Shown piece by piece: positions 1 through 6,736 of a DNA stretch of 29,108 nt. Each line of letters begins with the position of its first letter. Within the stretch, counting starts at the first letter, position 1. The stretch covers positions 1 to 29,108 of the forward strand of contig CANRHO010000003.1 of assembly GCA_947630435.1 (NCBI GenBank). Reading direction: 5' to 3'. This DNA comes from an uncultured Bacilli bacterium. GTDB lineage: Bacteria; Bacillota_I; Bacilli_A; RF39; UBA660. The notes below the pieces were generated by a model that was not told the DNA's origin, ran no database searches, and saw only the letters and a list, made by a program, of their open reading frames with translations. A program made the position numbers and the translations under genes.

Positions 1-102
1 ATTAGGAAAACAACTAACCTAAAGTAGGTTGCTCTCACTAACTAAATTATACAATAATAATAAAATTATGTAAATATGAAATAAGTTTATTAATTTCGTT
101 TA

Positions 103-130
103 CAGGCTATTATGTCATAGCTTGTTTTTT
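103..130 (+). terminator. Intrinsic terminator of an upstream gene outside the window
   Basis: An 8-bp stem (CAGGCTAT at 103-110 with ATAGCTTG at 117-124, one G-U pair) with a 6-nt loop is followed by a T tract. It would end a plus-strand transcript entering from the left. The first 100 bases hold no open frame that I can support. A small 5-bp hairpin (AACCT/AGGTT) lies near position 20-34. Confidence 0.7.
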
Positions 131-177
131 GTTTTATTTTATTATAAAATTATGTTAGATGGTAAAGGAGGGTATTT

Positions 178-2061
178 ATGAAAAATGATAAGTTAAAAGA
201 AGATGTTGAAACGTTAGACTTTGAAAATAAAACTACTCTCCAAGATGATGAAATAGAAACACTAGACTTTGATACTGATGCTATGGTTTCAAATCAAATA
301 GATGAAATGCTTGATTTTATAGAAATAACCGATAATAAAACTGATGAAATTAATGAAGAGTTGGATGATTTATTAAAAAATAAAAAAGATAATAACAATA
401 AAATAGAAATTGATGCTTCTAATGAAAAATTAGATGATTATAAACCATCTATTAAAGATTTTAACATTAAAAGTGCTAAGACAAGAAAAATTGTAAAAAA
501 GGTTATGTTATATGTAATAATTGTAATGCTTTTGGGATTTGAGTTTTTTATTAATAAAAGTGGAGAGGCCTTAAATAATTTAAGGGTATATGCAAGTGAT
601 AATGAGCCTATTAGAATAGTTCAAAATGAAAAATATGGATATATTGATTTTACTGGTGAAAAAATAGTTAATCCAAAATATACATACGCAGAAAACTTTG
701 TAAAAGGTTACGCAATAGTTAAGAATTCATCTAATTTACCTTTAATAATAGATAAGGGAGGCAAGGAAAAAGCTCCTACTGGAACGTATTTTTCTTTGTA
801 CCGTGCAAACGATGATATAATAGCATCTAAGATAACTAAGGGTGGTTTAAAATATGGTATTTTAGATTCTGGTTTAAAAGTTAAAACATCTTTTAAATAT
901 GATTCTATAGTATATAAAGAAGGCGTTTATACGTATGTAAAAGATAATTATGTAGGTATAATAAATGAAGATGGTAAAGATGTGTTTTCTTATAAATTAA
1001 CTGATAAAGACGATAAAATAATTGATGTTACTCCATGTAATGTTACTAATTCTAGTTACCAAAGATATGGAGTAGTAAAAATTAATTCATCTTCTTTAAT
1101 AGTAAATTTAAAAGATGGCAAGGTAGCATCTTCTGCAACTTTAAATGAAATCGTTCCAGAAGAAAATAACGTATTTTATGAGATTACTTCTAATGGTACG
1201 AAAATATATATATACGTTGAAAATAATAAAATTTTAGTGGAATCTGAAAATTATAATAGTTTATCAATACCATCAATTGAAACTGGTGTTTTAAAAGCTA
1301 TTACTAATGATTATAAATATGAATACATAAGTACTAAAACCCTTGAACAAATAAGAAAAAACTTAAGTGATGCTGATGTTTTTTATGGTGATGGTATATT
1401 TATATATAATGAACATAATTATAAAAAAAATAAAAATAATATAGTTTTAGTTAAAAACGGAGAAGTATTTAAAAACCTTGAATCAGATTTTGAAATATAT
1501 AAAGCTTATAAGAATGGTGTTGCAATAGTTAAGTATAAAGATGGTACTTATGGATATTTGAACTCTAATGGTGATTTAATAAATGAAATACATTATAAGG
1601 AAACGTTTGAATTTGATTCTTATGGAGAGGCTATAGCTAAAACAGATGGTGGTTATGGTGTTATAAATAAAAAGGGTGACATTATAATAAAATTTGAAAA
1701 CGAGGAGATTAAATCTGCTTCTGGTCAGGTTAAAAAAATATCTGCTAATAACAGAAGTAACGTTTTTTACGCAGTAAGAAATGGTGATAAGTATATGCTT
1801 TATAACTCTAAGGGTAAGCCTGTTAATAAAGTTCATTATAACGATGTTGTTTTTGATGAAAATTATCCATTGGTTAAAATTGCAACTGATGAAAAAGATG
1901 CTATTTTAACAACGGAAGATAAAAACGAAATTAGTTTAACTTCTTTTAATAATTTTTATGAAGCATATGAAAATTATATAATGGTAAAAAATGAGTATTA
2001 TAATTATAATGGTAAGTTAATTTACGTAAGTAATGGCAAAGAAAGTAAAGGTGATAACTAA
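178..2061 (+). CDS. Membrane-anchored WG-repeat surface protein
   Basis: A 627-aa protein with an acidic, low-complexity cytoplasmic part (residues 1-100), one membrane helix at about 109-125 and a large outer part made of degenerate WG/KWG beta repeats. Examples are KYGYIDFTGEKIVNPKY near 152, KYGILDSGLK, TYGYLNSNGDLI and GYGVINKKGDIII. WG repeats are thought to be binding or scaffold modules; no enzyme motif is visible. The N-terminal tail carries the short motif E-T/M-LDF three times at 16-residue spacing (residues 11, 27, 43), which looks like a docking peptide for an intracellular partner. The start has a strong AAAGGAGG site 7 bases upstream. It is the first gene of a three-gene unit with a 51-aa membrane protein and a sortase. 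The fold is fairly sure; the function is unknown. Confidence 0.75.
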   Translation: MKNDKLKEDVETLDFENKTTLQDDEIETLDFDTDAMVSNQIDEMLDFIEITDNKTDEINEELDDLLKNKKDNNNKIEIDASNEKLDDYKPSIKDFNIKSAKTRKIVKKVMLYVIIVMLLGFEFFINKSGEALNNLRVYASDNEPIRIVQNEKYGYIDFTGEKIVNPKYTYAENFVKGYAIVKNSSNLPLIIDKGGKEKAPTGTYFSLYRANDDIIASKITKGGLKYGILDSGLKVKTSFKYDSIVYKEGVYTYVKDNYVGIINEDGKDVFSYKLTDKDDKIIDVTPCNVTNSSYQRYGVVKINSSSLIVNLKDGKVASSATLNEIVPEENNVFYEITSNGTKIYIYVENNKILVESENYNSLSIPSIETGVLKAITNDYKYEYISTKTLEQIRKNLSDADVFYGDGIFIYNEHNYKKNKNNIVLVKNGEVFKNLESDFEIYKAYKNGVAIVKYKDGTYGYLNSNGDLINEIHYKETFEFDSYGEAIAKTDGGYGVINKKGDIIIKFENEEIKSASGQVKKISANNRSNVFYAVRNGDKYMLYNSKGKPVNKVHYNDVVFDENYPLVKIATDEKDAILTTEDKNEISLTSFNNFYEAYENYIMVKNEYYNYNGKLIYVSNGKESKGDN

Positions 2062-2216
2062 TGAATGATATGCAAATGATTGATGTATCAGATACCGTAG
2101 AAAAAAAAGATAAGTTTATGATTTTTGTTTACGTTTCAATTATAGTTTTAGTAGTTTTAGGATTACTAACGTATTTTTTTGGCTATGATTTATTAAAACC
2201 ATTTATAGAGGTGTAA
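2061..2216 (+). CDS. Small single-pass membrane protein (51 aa)
   Basis: A short frame starts inside the TAATG overlap with the stop of the WG-repeat gene and ends one base before the sortase start. It reads MNDMQMIDVSDTVEKKDK, then a hydrophobic helix (about residues 19-41), then a short tail ending in LLKPFIEV. The exact 1-base overlap upstream and the 1-base gap downstream argue for translational coupling and a real gene. The polar N-terminus and single helix suggest a small accessory subunit or adaptor of the WG-repeat/sortase unit. I recognise no family. Confidence 0.65.
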   Translation: MNDMQMIDVSDTVEKKDKFMIFVYVSIIVLVVLGLLTYFFGYDLLKPFIEV

Positions 2217-2217
2217 A

Positions 2218-2832
2218 ATGAAAGGTATATTTAATAAGATAAATAAAGAAAAAATTATGAATGTTATAATCGTTTTAATAATAATAGCTCTTTATGTTTC
2301 TGTTGCTTTGTTTATATATAGTAATTTTAGAGAAAGGAAAAGACAAGAGTTAGCTAACGGAATAATTAATGAAATAGATAAGACCATTAAAGATAATGAT
2401 AATAAACCATCTGAGAAGGTTGTTAATTATCAAGGTTATAAGTATACTGTAATTGGTAAAATAAGAATTAAAAAAATAAACTTGTATCAACCTATTTTAA
2501 AAGAAAATACCAAAGGGGCATATAATACGGCACTTGTTAAGATGTCAGGGCCTAATCTTAATGAAAATGGTAATGTTGCAATAGGTGGCCATAATTTTAT
2601 GAGAGGAAATTACTTCATTAAAATAAATAAATTGGTTAAAAATGATGTGGTTGAAATAACTGATTTAAGTGGTAGAAAAATAAACTATTATGTTTATGAA
2701 TATGGTGTTACAAGTAAAGATGATGCATCATATTTAGCTCAACCTTCTAATCCTAATCAAAAGATAGTAACTTTGGTTACGTGTACTAAAGGTGGTAAAG
2801 AAAGATATTACGTAAAAGCAAGGGCAAAATAA
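2218..2832 (+). CDS. Sortase family transpeptidase
   Basis: A 204-aa protein with an N-terminal membrane helix (residues 14-34) and a sortase beta-barrel domain. The catalytic triad is visible: His125 in AIGGHN, Cys189 in TLVTC and Arg196 in KERYYV. Sortases cleave sorting signals of secreted proteins and join them to the cell wall or to pilin subunits. The small size and N-terminal anchor resemble class D-like enzymes, but I cannot assign the class with certainty. A possible substrate with an NPNTS-type C-terminal signal is encoded at 12672-13967. It is the third gene of the WG-repeat operon, one base after the 51-aa gene, and ends at a shared bidirectional terminator. Confidence 0.9.
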   Translation: MKGIFNKINKEKIMNVIIVLIIIALYVSVALFIYSNFRERKRQELANGIINEIDKTIKDNDNKPSEKVVNYQGYKYTVIGKIRIKKINLYQPILKENTKGAYNTALVKMSGPNLNENGNVAIGGHNFMRGNYFIKINKLVKNDVVEITDLSGRKINYYVYEYGVTSKDDASYLAQPSNPNQKIVTLVTCTKGGKERYYVKARAK

Positions 2833-2858
2833 AAAGGTGCTATTTTATAGTACCTTTT
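2832..2858. terminator. Bidirectional terminator, sortase / DUF192 gene
   Basis: An 11-bp stem (2832-2842 with 2848-2858, one G-U pair) is flanked by A and T tracts, so it can act on both strands. It starts at the last base of the sortase stop codon and contains the last codons and TAG stop of the minus-strand DUF192 gene. Confidence 0.75.
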
Positions 2859-3115
2859 GGTAATTCATATATGTTATTTGTACTTTTGGGAGCTATTAAT
2901 ATTTTCCATGGTTTAATATTTTTGTATGTTTTTATTATATTATCATTTTTATCTGTTGCTATAACGTCGATTTTTTCTTTCATAAAAAACGTATGAATAC
3001 TCCTGCATTTTTTGAATAATAGACCGTGATTAATGTTTTTCTTAAACATAAATCCGAGTAATCTATCTTTAAAATCTTTAGCTTCTTTAATTTTAACGCC
3101 GTTATAATACAACAT
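2840..3115 (-). CDS. DUF192 family protein
   Basis: A 91-aa protein matching the DUF192 (UPF0127) pattern: an R-L-L-G-F-M segment, a G-L-L-F strand, then SIHTFFMKEKIDVIATD, which corresponds to the family's 'IHMFFM..IDVVFLD' core, and KPWKILIAP. These are small beta-barrel proteins, often secreted in other bacteria, with no settled function. This copy lacks a signal peptide and is short (family members are often 110-160 aa), so it is probably cytoplasmic. The start has a GGTGAT site upstream on the minus strand. It faces the sortase operon and shares its terminator. Confidence 0.8.
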   Translation of the reverse strand: MLYYNGVKIKEAKDFKDRLLGFMFKKNINHGLLFKKCRSIHTFFMKEKIDVIATDKNDNIIKTYKNIKPWKILIAPKSTNNIYELPKGTIK

Positions 3116-3190
3116 ATAATCACCATAAAAATAATACCATTAAAAATAAATTATGTAAATTATAAATACCTTTAATTGTGTATAATGGGA

Positions 3191-3218
3191 TTGACAAATA
3201 ACATAATAAAATGATAAA
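3191..3218 (+). promoter_or_regulatory. Putative SigA promoter of the Flp-type pilin gene
   Basis: A perfect -35 box TTGACA (3191-3196) is followed after 16 bases by the weaker -10 GATAAA (3213-3218). The pilin start codon lies at 3245 after an AGAGGTG site. Confidence 0.5.
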
Positions 3219-3244
3219 CTAATAACATATGATAGAGGTGTGGA

Positions 3245-3439
3245 ATGAAGCATTTAAATAAAAAAGGTCAAGCATTAGTAGAATATGTTTTAATTATAGC
3301 TTTAGTGACGGTAATCGCGGTTAGTTTAATAAGAGTATTTGGTGGATACTTAAAGGATTCAATAACAAAGACTTCTTGTGAATTGGTTGGAGAGACTTAT
3401 GTAAAAGGTGCTAAGGCAGGCGAGGGAACATGTAAATAA
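3245..3439 (+). CDS. Flp-type (class IVb) prepilin
   Basis: A 64-aa protein reading KKGQALVEYVLIIALVTVIAV near its N-terminus. This is the Flp/TadE-like signature: a short basic leader, a prepilin peptidase site after Gly, Glu at +5 of the mature chain, and a hydrophobic helix for subunit packing. The short tail has two cysteines (TSCEL and GTCK) that could form a disulfide. Flp pilins are normally encoded with tad assembly genes; none is nearby, and this gene has its own promoter and terminator, so assembly and processing must come from elsewhere. A minor pilin or TadE-like role is possible. Confidence 0.8.
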   Translation: MKHLNKKGQALVEYVLIIALVTVIAVSLIRVFGGYLKDSITKTSCELVGETYVKGAKAGEGTCK

Positions 3440-3458
3440 GACCATTTGGTCTTTTTTT
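3438..3458 (+). terminator. Terminator of the Flp-type pilin gene
   Basis: The stem AAGACC/GGTCTT with loop ATTT is followed by a T run. It begins within the stop codon of the pilin gene and ends about 17 bases before gmk. Confidence 0.75.
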
Positions 3459-3474
3459 ATACCGGGAGGAAATA

Positions 3475-4158
3475 ATGTCTAATATAATAAAATCTAATTC
3501 AAAGGGCAGTTTAATAGTAATATCTGGACCTTCAGGTGCTGGTAAAGATTCTATTTGTAAAGAACTAGAAAATTATAACAATAATTTTTGGTTATCAATT
3601 TCTTGCACCACTAGAAAACCTAGAAACGGAGAAAAAGATTCGGTTGATTATTATTTTATTAATAAAAATGAGTTTGAAAAAAGAATAAAACAAGGTGAAT
3701 TTTTAGAATATGCAAAATACAATAACTTTTATTATGGAACTCCTAAATCAAAAATAAATGAGCATTTAAATAATGGAATTGATGTTATTTTAATAGTAGA
3801 GGTACAAGGTGCTTTAAAGATAAAACATAAAGTTCCAGAGGCTATATTTATATTTATAATGCCTCCAACCATGAAAGACTTAATTAAAAGACTTAAAAAA
3901 AGAGGTACAGAAACTAATAGTAATATAATAGAAAGATTTAAAAAGGCATATAAAGAAATAAATGAAATATCAAAGTATAATTACGTAGTAGTAAATGATG
4001 AATTAGATAAAGCAACAAAAAAAGTAAATGCTATTATAGAAGCTCAAAAATGTAGAGTTGATAGAATTGAAGAATTGTATTTGAATAACGAGGAAGAACA
4101 AATACACGAATTTTTAATAGATAATAAAATTTTTGAAAATAAAAATATAAATTTATAA
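3475..4158 (+). CDS. gmk: Guanylate kinase
   Basis: GMP + ATP gives GDP + ADP, an essential step of purine nucleotide supply. The P-loop is ISGPSGAGKDS (residues 16-26), followed by the GMP-binding TTRKPRNGEKDSVDYYFI segment and, near residue 106, the EVQGALKIK strand typical of the family. Length is 227 aa against about 205 in most bacteria, with a charged C-terminal extension (NNEEEQIHEFLIDNKIF). A GGAGG site lies 7 bases before the ATG. No rpoZ or priA follows, unlike in many Bacillota. The assignment is firm. Confidence 0.95.
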   Translation: MSNIIKSNSKGSLIVISGPSGAGKDSICKELENYNNNFWLSISCTTRKPRNGEKDSVDYYFINKNEFEKRIKQGEFLEYAKYNNFYYGTPKSKINEHLNNGIDVILIVEVQGALKIKHKVPEAIFIFIMPPTMKDLIKRLKKRGTETNSNIIERFKKAYKEINEISKYNYVVVNDELDKATKKVNAIIEAQKCRVDRIEELYLNNEEEQIHEFLIDNKIFENKNINL

Positions 4159-4165
4159 AAAAATA

Positions 4166-4194
4166 TTGTAAAAAAATGTCGTTTGTGATATTAT
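4166..4194 (+). promoter_or_regulatory. Strong putative promoter of a small RNA
   Basis: -35 TTGTAA (4166-4171), a 17-base spacer and -10 TATTAT (4189-4194), with an extended TG element one base before the -10 (TGATATTAT). Transcription would begin near 4201, exactly where the first hairpin begins. Confidence 0.6.
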
Positions 4195-4200
4195 TAAATT

Positions 4201-4306
4201 GTCAGTTAGAAGTATTAACTGATGAAGTATAAGTAGTAAAAAACCAGTTTATGTAGTATTTAGCTGGGAAGTAGTATGAGTAACCCTTAGTTTTGGGTTA
4301 CTTTTT
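4201..4306 (+). ncRNA. Predicted ~106-nt structured small RNA
   Basis: No open frame fits here, but a complete transcription unit does: a promoter just upstream and a strong terminator at the end. Predicted structure: hairpin 1, GTCAGTTA/TAACTGAT (4201-4208 with 4216-4223) and a 7-nt loop GAAGTAT; hairpin 2, CCAGTT/AGCTGG (4244-4249 with 4262-4267); hairpin 3, the terminator. The hexamer GAAGTA occurs three times, once in loop 1 and twice in predicted single-stranded joints (4209, 4224, 4268). The next genes have their own promoter downstream of the terminator, so this looks like an independent small RNA rather than a leader. It matches no class I know (not SRP RNA, 6S, tmRNA, T-box or c-di-GMP riboswitch). 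Confidence 0.5.
4279..4306 (+). terminator. Terminator of the predicted small RNA
   Basis: An 8-bp stem (AGTAACCC at 4279-4286 with GGGTTACT at 4295-4302) and an 8-nt loop are followed by T residues. It is among the strongest hairpins in the window. Confidence 0.8.
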
Positions 4307-4329
4307 ATTTACATAAAAAAGCAAAAAAC

Positions 4330-4357
4330 TTGACCAGATGGTATTTATTAATATAAA
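4330..4357 (+). promoter_or_regulatory. Putative promoter of the tandem TasA-like genes
   Basis: -35 TTGACC (4330-4335), a 16-base spacer and -10 TATAAA (4352-4357). It lies downstream of the small-RNA terminator and upstream of the GTAGGTGG ribosome binding site of the first paralog. Confidence 0.5.
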
Positions 4358-4384
4358 ATGAAGATAATAGTAGTAGGTGGTAAA

Positions 4385-5113
4385 ATGGAAAAAGAAAGAA
4401 AAGTAAAAGTATTAAGTTTGATTGCACTAGTAGTTGCAATATTAGGTTTAACGGTAGCGTTTGCGGCATTATCAGAAACCTTAACGATAAAAGGAACTGC
4501 AAAAGTAGATGCCGCAACGTGGGATATTCACTTTGAAAATCTAACTTGTGAAGATGCAAATTTATTAGGTGTTGATGATCCTGAAGACTGCTCCAATTAT
4601 TTTCACGATGATTATTTTTATGTAGAAGAAGGAGCTGGAAAAGCAAATGAAAATCCAACTATAAATGGAGCGAGTATAGAGGATATAGATGTAACAATAA
4701 CAAAGCCAAATGATTTGGTAGTATATTATTTTACAGTAGTAAATGCTGGTGACATAGATGCGAAAATAGATTCAGTTGATATAAGTAAATTATGTGAATC
4801 TACTTCATCACCAGTTGAATCATGTGATTGGGATGGAAATGGAACGGTAAGTGAAGATGATATTCAAAAAGTTCACGATAATATTTCTTTCATACCCATT
4901 TCTTTTGATGTAAATAACCAAGGTATTACACAAATAAAAACAGGTAGCATTTTAAAACCAGGAGAAAGAAAAATTATTGCTATTTTCATAGGATATAGAA
5001 AGGCTTATTTTCAGAACGATGAATATCAATATGAAGAATCAACAGAGTTACCAAAAAGGGATTTAACGTTTAGTGATTTAAACGTAACAATAAATTATGT
5101 TCAAGCAGATTAA
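4385..5113 (+). CDS. SipW-class secreted TasA/camelysin-like protein, copy 1
   Basis: A 242-aa secreted protein. The N-terminus has a basic start and the hydrophobic run LSLIALVVAILGLTVAFAAL, then SETLTIKGTAKVDAATWDIHF, the pattern of SipW-cognate signal peptides followed by a TasA/camelysin-like beta sandwich. Four cysteines (55, 69, 137, 147) are conserved in copy 2 and probably form disulfides. Right after Cys147 comes a 12-residue loop D148-W-D-G-N-G-T-V-S-E-D-D159, an EF-hand/dockerin-like calcium-binding pattern. Start chosen at the ATG with AGGTGG 8 bases upstream; an in-frame ATG at 4358 lies at the -10 box and is unlikely. Relatives include biofilm fibre proteins; a matrix role is inference. 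No SipW peptidase is in the window. Confidence 0.75.
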   Translation: MEKERKVKVLSLIALVVAILGLTVAFAALSETLTIKGTAKVDAATWDIHFENLTCEDANLLGVDDPEDCSNYFHDDYFYVEEGAGKANENPTINGASIEDIDVTITKPNDLVVYYFTVVNAGDIDAKIDSVDISKLCESTSSPVESCDWDGNGTVSEDDIQKVHDNISFIPISFDVNNQGITQIKTGSILKPGERKIIAIFIGYRKAYFQNDEYQYEESTELPKRDLTFSDLNVTINYVQAD

Positions 5114-5134
5114 AAATAGTAGTAGGTGGTAAAA

Positions 5135-5851
5135 ATGGAAAAGGAAAGAAGAATAAAAGTATTAAGTTTAATTGCACTAGTAGTTGCAATACTAGGTTTA
5201 ACGGTAGCGTTTGCGGCTTTATCCGAAACCTTAACGATAAATGGAACTGCAAAAGTAGATGCTGCAACTTGGGACGTGCACTTTGAAAACCCAACTTGCA
5301 AAGATTTAGGAATGGAAGAAAATGATGAGTGCTTGGGTTATTTTAAAGATGATTATTTTTATGTAGAAGAAGGAGCTGGAAAAGCAAATGAAAATCCAAC
5401 CATAAATGGAACGAGTATAGAGAATATAAATGTAACAATAACAAAGCCAAATGATGGAGCACTTTATTATTTTATAATTGAAAATAAAGGAACAATTGAT
5501 GCAAAACTTAATTCTATTAACGTTAGTCCATTATGTACGTTACAATCGTCTGTTGATGCTTGTGATTGGGATAATGATGGAAGTGTAACTGAAACAGATA
5601 TTCAAAAAGTTAATGATAATATTTCTTTCATGCCCGTTTATTTTGATGTAAATAACAAAGATTTTACACAAATAAAAACAGGTGATATTTTAAAAGCAGG
5701 AGAAAGAAAAATTATTGTTGCTTTCATAGAATATAGAAAGGTTTATTTTCAGCAAAATGAATTACAAGAGAAAGAATCAACAGAGCTTCCAAAGAAAGAT
5801 TTAACGTTTAGTGATTTAAACGTAACAATAAATTATGTTCAAGCAGATTAA
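5135..5851 (+). CDS. SipW-class secreted TasA/camelysin-like protein, copy 2
   Basis: A 238-aa paralog of the preceding gene, in tandem 21 bases downstream, with the same signal segment, the same ATWDVHFENPTC opening and nearly the same C-terminal 20 residues. Cysteines 55, 66, 134 and 143 correspond to those of copy 1, and a second calcium-loop motif, D144-W-D-N-D-G-S-V-T-E-T-D155, follows the fourth cysteine. Most divergence is around residues 56-75 and 105-145. Start chosen at the ATG with AGGTGG upstream; a GTG nine bases earlier lies inside that site. Probably co-transcribed with copy 1 and ended by the terminator shared with sigG. Function inferred as extracellular matrix or surface structure. 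Confidence 0.75.
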   Translation: MEKERRIKVLSLIALVVAILGLTVAFAALSETLTINGTAKVDAATWDVHFENPTCKDLGMEENDECLGYFKDDYFYVEEGAGKANENPTINGTSIENINVTITKPNDGALYYFIIENKGTIDAKLNSINVSPLCTLQSSVDACDWDNDGSVTETDIQKVNDNISFMPVYFDVNNKDFTQIKTGDILKAGERKIIVAFIEYRKVYFQQNELQEKESTELPKKDLTFSDLNVTINYVQAD

Positions 5852-5890
5852 AAATATAACATATGCATATTGCTATGTTATATTTTTTTT
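5852..5890. terminator. Bidirectional terminator, TasA-like copy 2 / sigG
   Basis: A 12-bp perfect stem AAATATAACATA (5852-5863) with TATGTTATATTT (5874-5885), a 10-nt loop and a long T tract. It starts right after the plus-strand stop and contains the last sigG codons and its TAG stop. Confidence 0.8.
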
Positions 5891-6658
5891 TATATTTTCT
5901 ATTCCTGTTTTTTCTAACCTAGATACTTGAGCTTGGGAAATTCCTATTTCTTCTGCTATTTCCATTTGTGTTTTACCAATTAAAAATCTTTCTGTTATGA
6001 TTTTTTTTTCTTTTCCCTTTAGGTTATTTATAGCATCAGTTAATGAAATTATAATATCCCAGTTACTACTTTTATCTTTTTTGGATTCTATTTGATCTTC
6101 TAAATAAATAGTATCACCACCAGAATTATAAATCGGTTCGAACATACTTATTGGATCTTTCATTGCATCAAGAGCAATAATTACATCTATTTCGTCAACT
6201 CCTAGTTTTTTAGCTACTTCTTCGTTTGTTGGTTCTATTCCATAAGTCATAAAACCTTCTTCTTTAATTTTTAGTATTTTGTATGCTAAGTCTTTTATAC
6301 TTCTTGATATTCTAAGATTACTATTATCTCTTAAATATCTTCTTATTTCTCCTAGTATTAATGGTACTGCATAGGTTGAAAATTTAACTCCGTGATTAAG
6401 ATCAAAATTATCTATTGCCTTCATTAATCCAACGCATCCTATTTGAAATAAATCATCCATATTATCAGTTCTGTTTTGATAATTTCTTAAGATGGATAAA
6501 ACTAATTTTAAATTGCCTTCAGCTAATTTATCTCTTGCGGTTTTATCTCCATTTTTAAGTTTAATAAAGAGTTTTTCTTTTTCCTTATCGTTTAAAACTT
6601 TTATTTCACTCGTGTTTATTCCCGTTATTTCTACTTTATGTTTTGCTATAATAATCAC
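5873..6658 (-). CDS. sigG: Sporulation sigma factor SigG
   Basis: A forespore-specific sigma-70 family factor that drives late sporulation genes. The 261 residues align along their length with Bacillus SigG: KVEITGINTS at the N-terminus; region 2 with DDLFQIGCVGLMKAIDNFD and KFSTYAVPLILGEIRRYLRD; region 3; the SigG-typical DPISMFEPIYNSGGDTIY; and region 4 with GKTQMEIAEEIGISQAQVSR as helix-turn-helix. The start is unclear: GTG at 6658 almost touches the ribosome binding site AAAGGTG, while the codons at normal spacing are ATT and ATA (6652, 6649). Upstream lie a sigma-F/G-like promoter and a hairpin that buries the ribosome binding site. No spoIIGA or sigE precedes it, unlike in Bacillus. Identity is firm. 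Confidence 0.95.
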   Translation of the reverse strand: MIIIAKHKVEITGINTSEIKVLNDKEKEKLFIKLKNGDKTARDKLAEGNLKLVLSILRNYQNRTDNMDDLFQIGCVGLMKAIDNFDLNHGVKFSTYAVPLILGEIRRYLRDNSNLRISRSIKDLAYKILKIKEEGFMTYGIEPTNEEVAKKLGVDEIDVIIALDAMKDPISMFEPIYNSGGDTIYLEDQIESKKDKSSNWDIIISLTDAINNLKGKEKKIITERFLIGKTQMEIAEEIGISQAQVSRLEKTGIENIKKNIT

Positions 6659-6696
6659 ACCTTTCTTTTTTGTAATGTTAAGAAAGGTGTTTTTTT
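6658..6696. promoter_or_regulatory. Hairpin over the sigG ribosome binding site; plus-strand terminator
   Basis: A perfect 10-bp inverted repeat, CACCTTTCTT (6658-6667) and AAGAAAGGTG (6680-6689). In sigG mRNA (minus strand) the 3' arm is AAGAAAGGTG, which is the ribosome binding site itself and reaches the first base of the GTG start. On the plus strand the same repeat is followed by seven or more T, so it also reads as an intrinsic terminator that would stop antisense transcription through sigG before the YlmC gene. Confidence 0.7.
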
Positions 6697-6706
6697 ATAC
6701 ATTTTT

Positions 6707-6736
6707 TAACATATAATTAACTGGTGAAGATTATGC
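6707..6736 (-). promoter_or_regulatory. Putative sigma-G/sigma-F promoter of sigG
   Basis: On the minus strand, GCATA (6736-6732), then 18 bases, then TATGTTA (6713-6707). The sigma-G consensus is about GMATR, 17-18 bases, CATNMTA, so the -35 is exact and the -10 keeps ATnnTA. The -35 lies within the first codons of the divergent YlmC gene. Transcription would begin near 6700, leaving a leader of about 40 nt that contains the hairpin. Confidence 0.5.

Larger units (their letters stand above)
4371..5855 (+). repeat. Tandem duplication covering two paralogous genes with their ribosome binding sites
   Basis: Two head-to-tail units of about 740 bases (4371-5117 and 5118-5855). Each begins with ATAGTAGTAGGTGG-type sequence just before the ATG and ends with near-identical DNA around the stop (TTTAGTGATTTAAACGTAAC and on to AAGCAGATTAAAAATA). 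The ends are almost identical while the central parts differ, as expected for a duplication with later divergence or continued gene conversion at the ends. Confidence 0.75.

Noticed and set aside
4201..4306. Known riboswitch or housekeeping RNA
   Set aside because: I compared it with c-di-GMP, T-box, SAM, preQ1, SRP and 6S features. It lacks the T-box bulge, the GGAA/AGCAG core of SRP RNA and other diagnostic motifs, and the terminator is separated from the next gene by a further promoter.
4305..5301. Leu-rich minus-strand frames opposite the two TasA-like genes
   Set aside because: They recur at the same place in both copies only because the genes are duplicated; no ribosome binding site, and they are shadows of the signal-peptide coding region.
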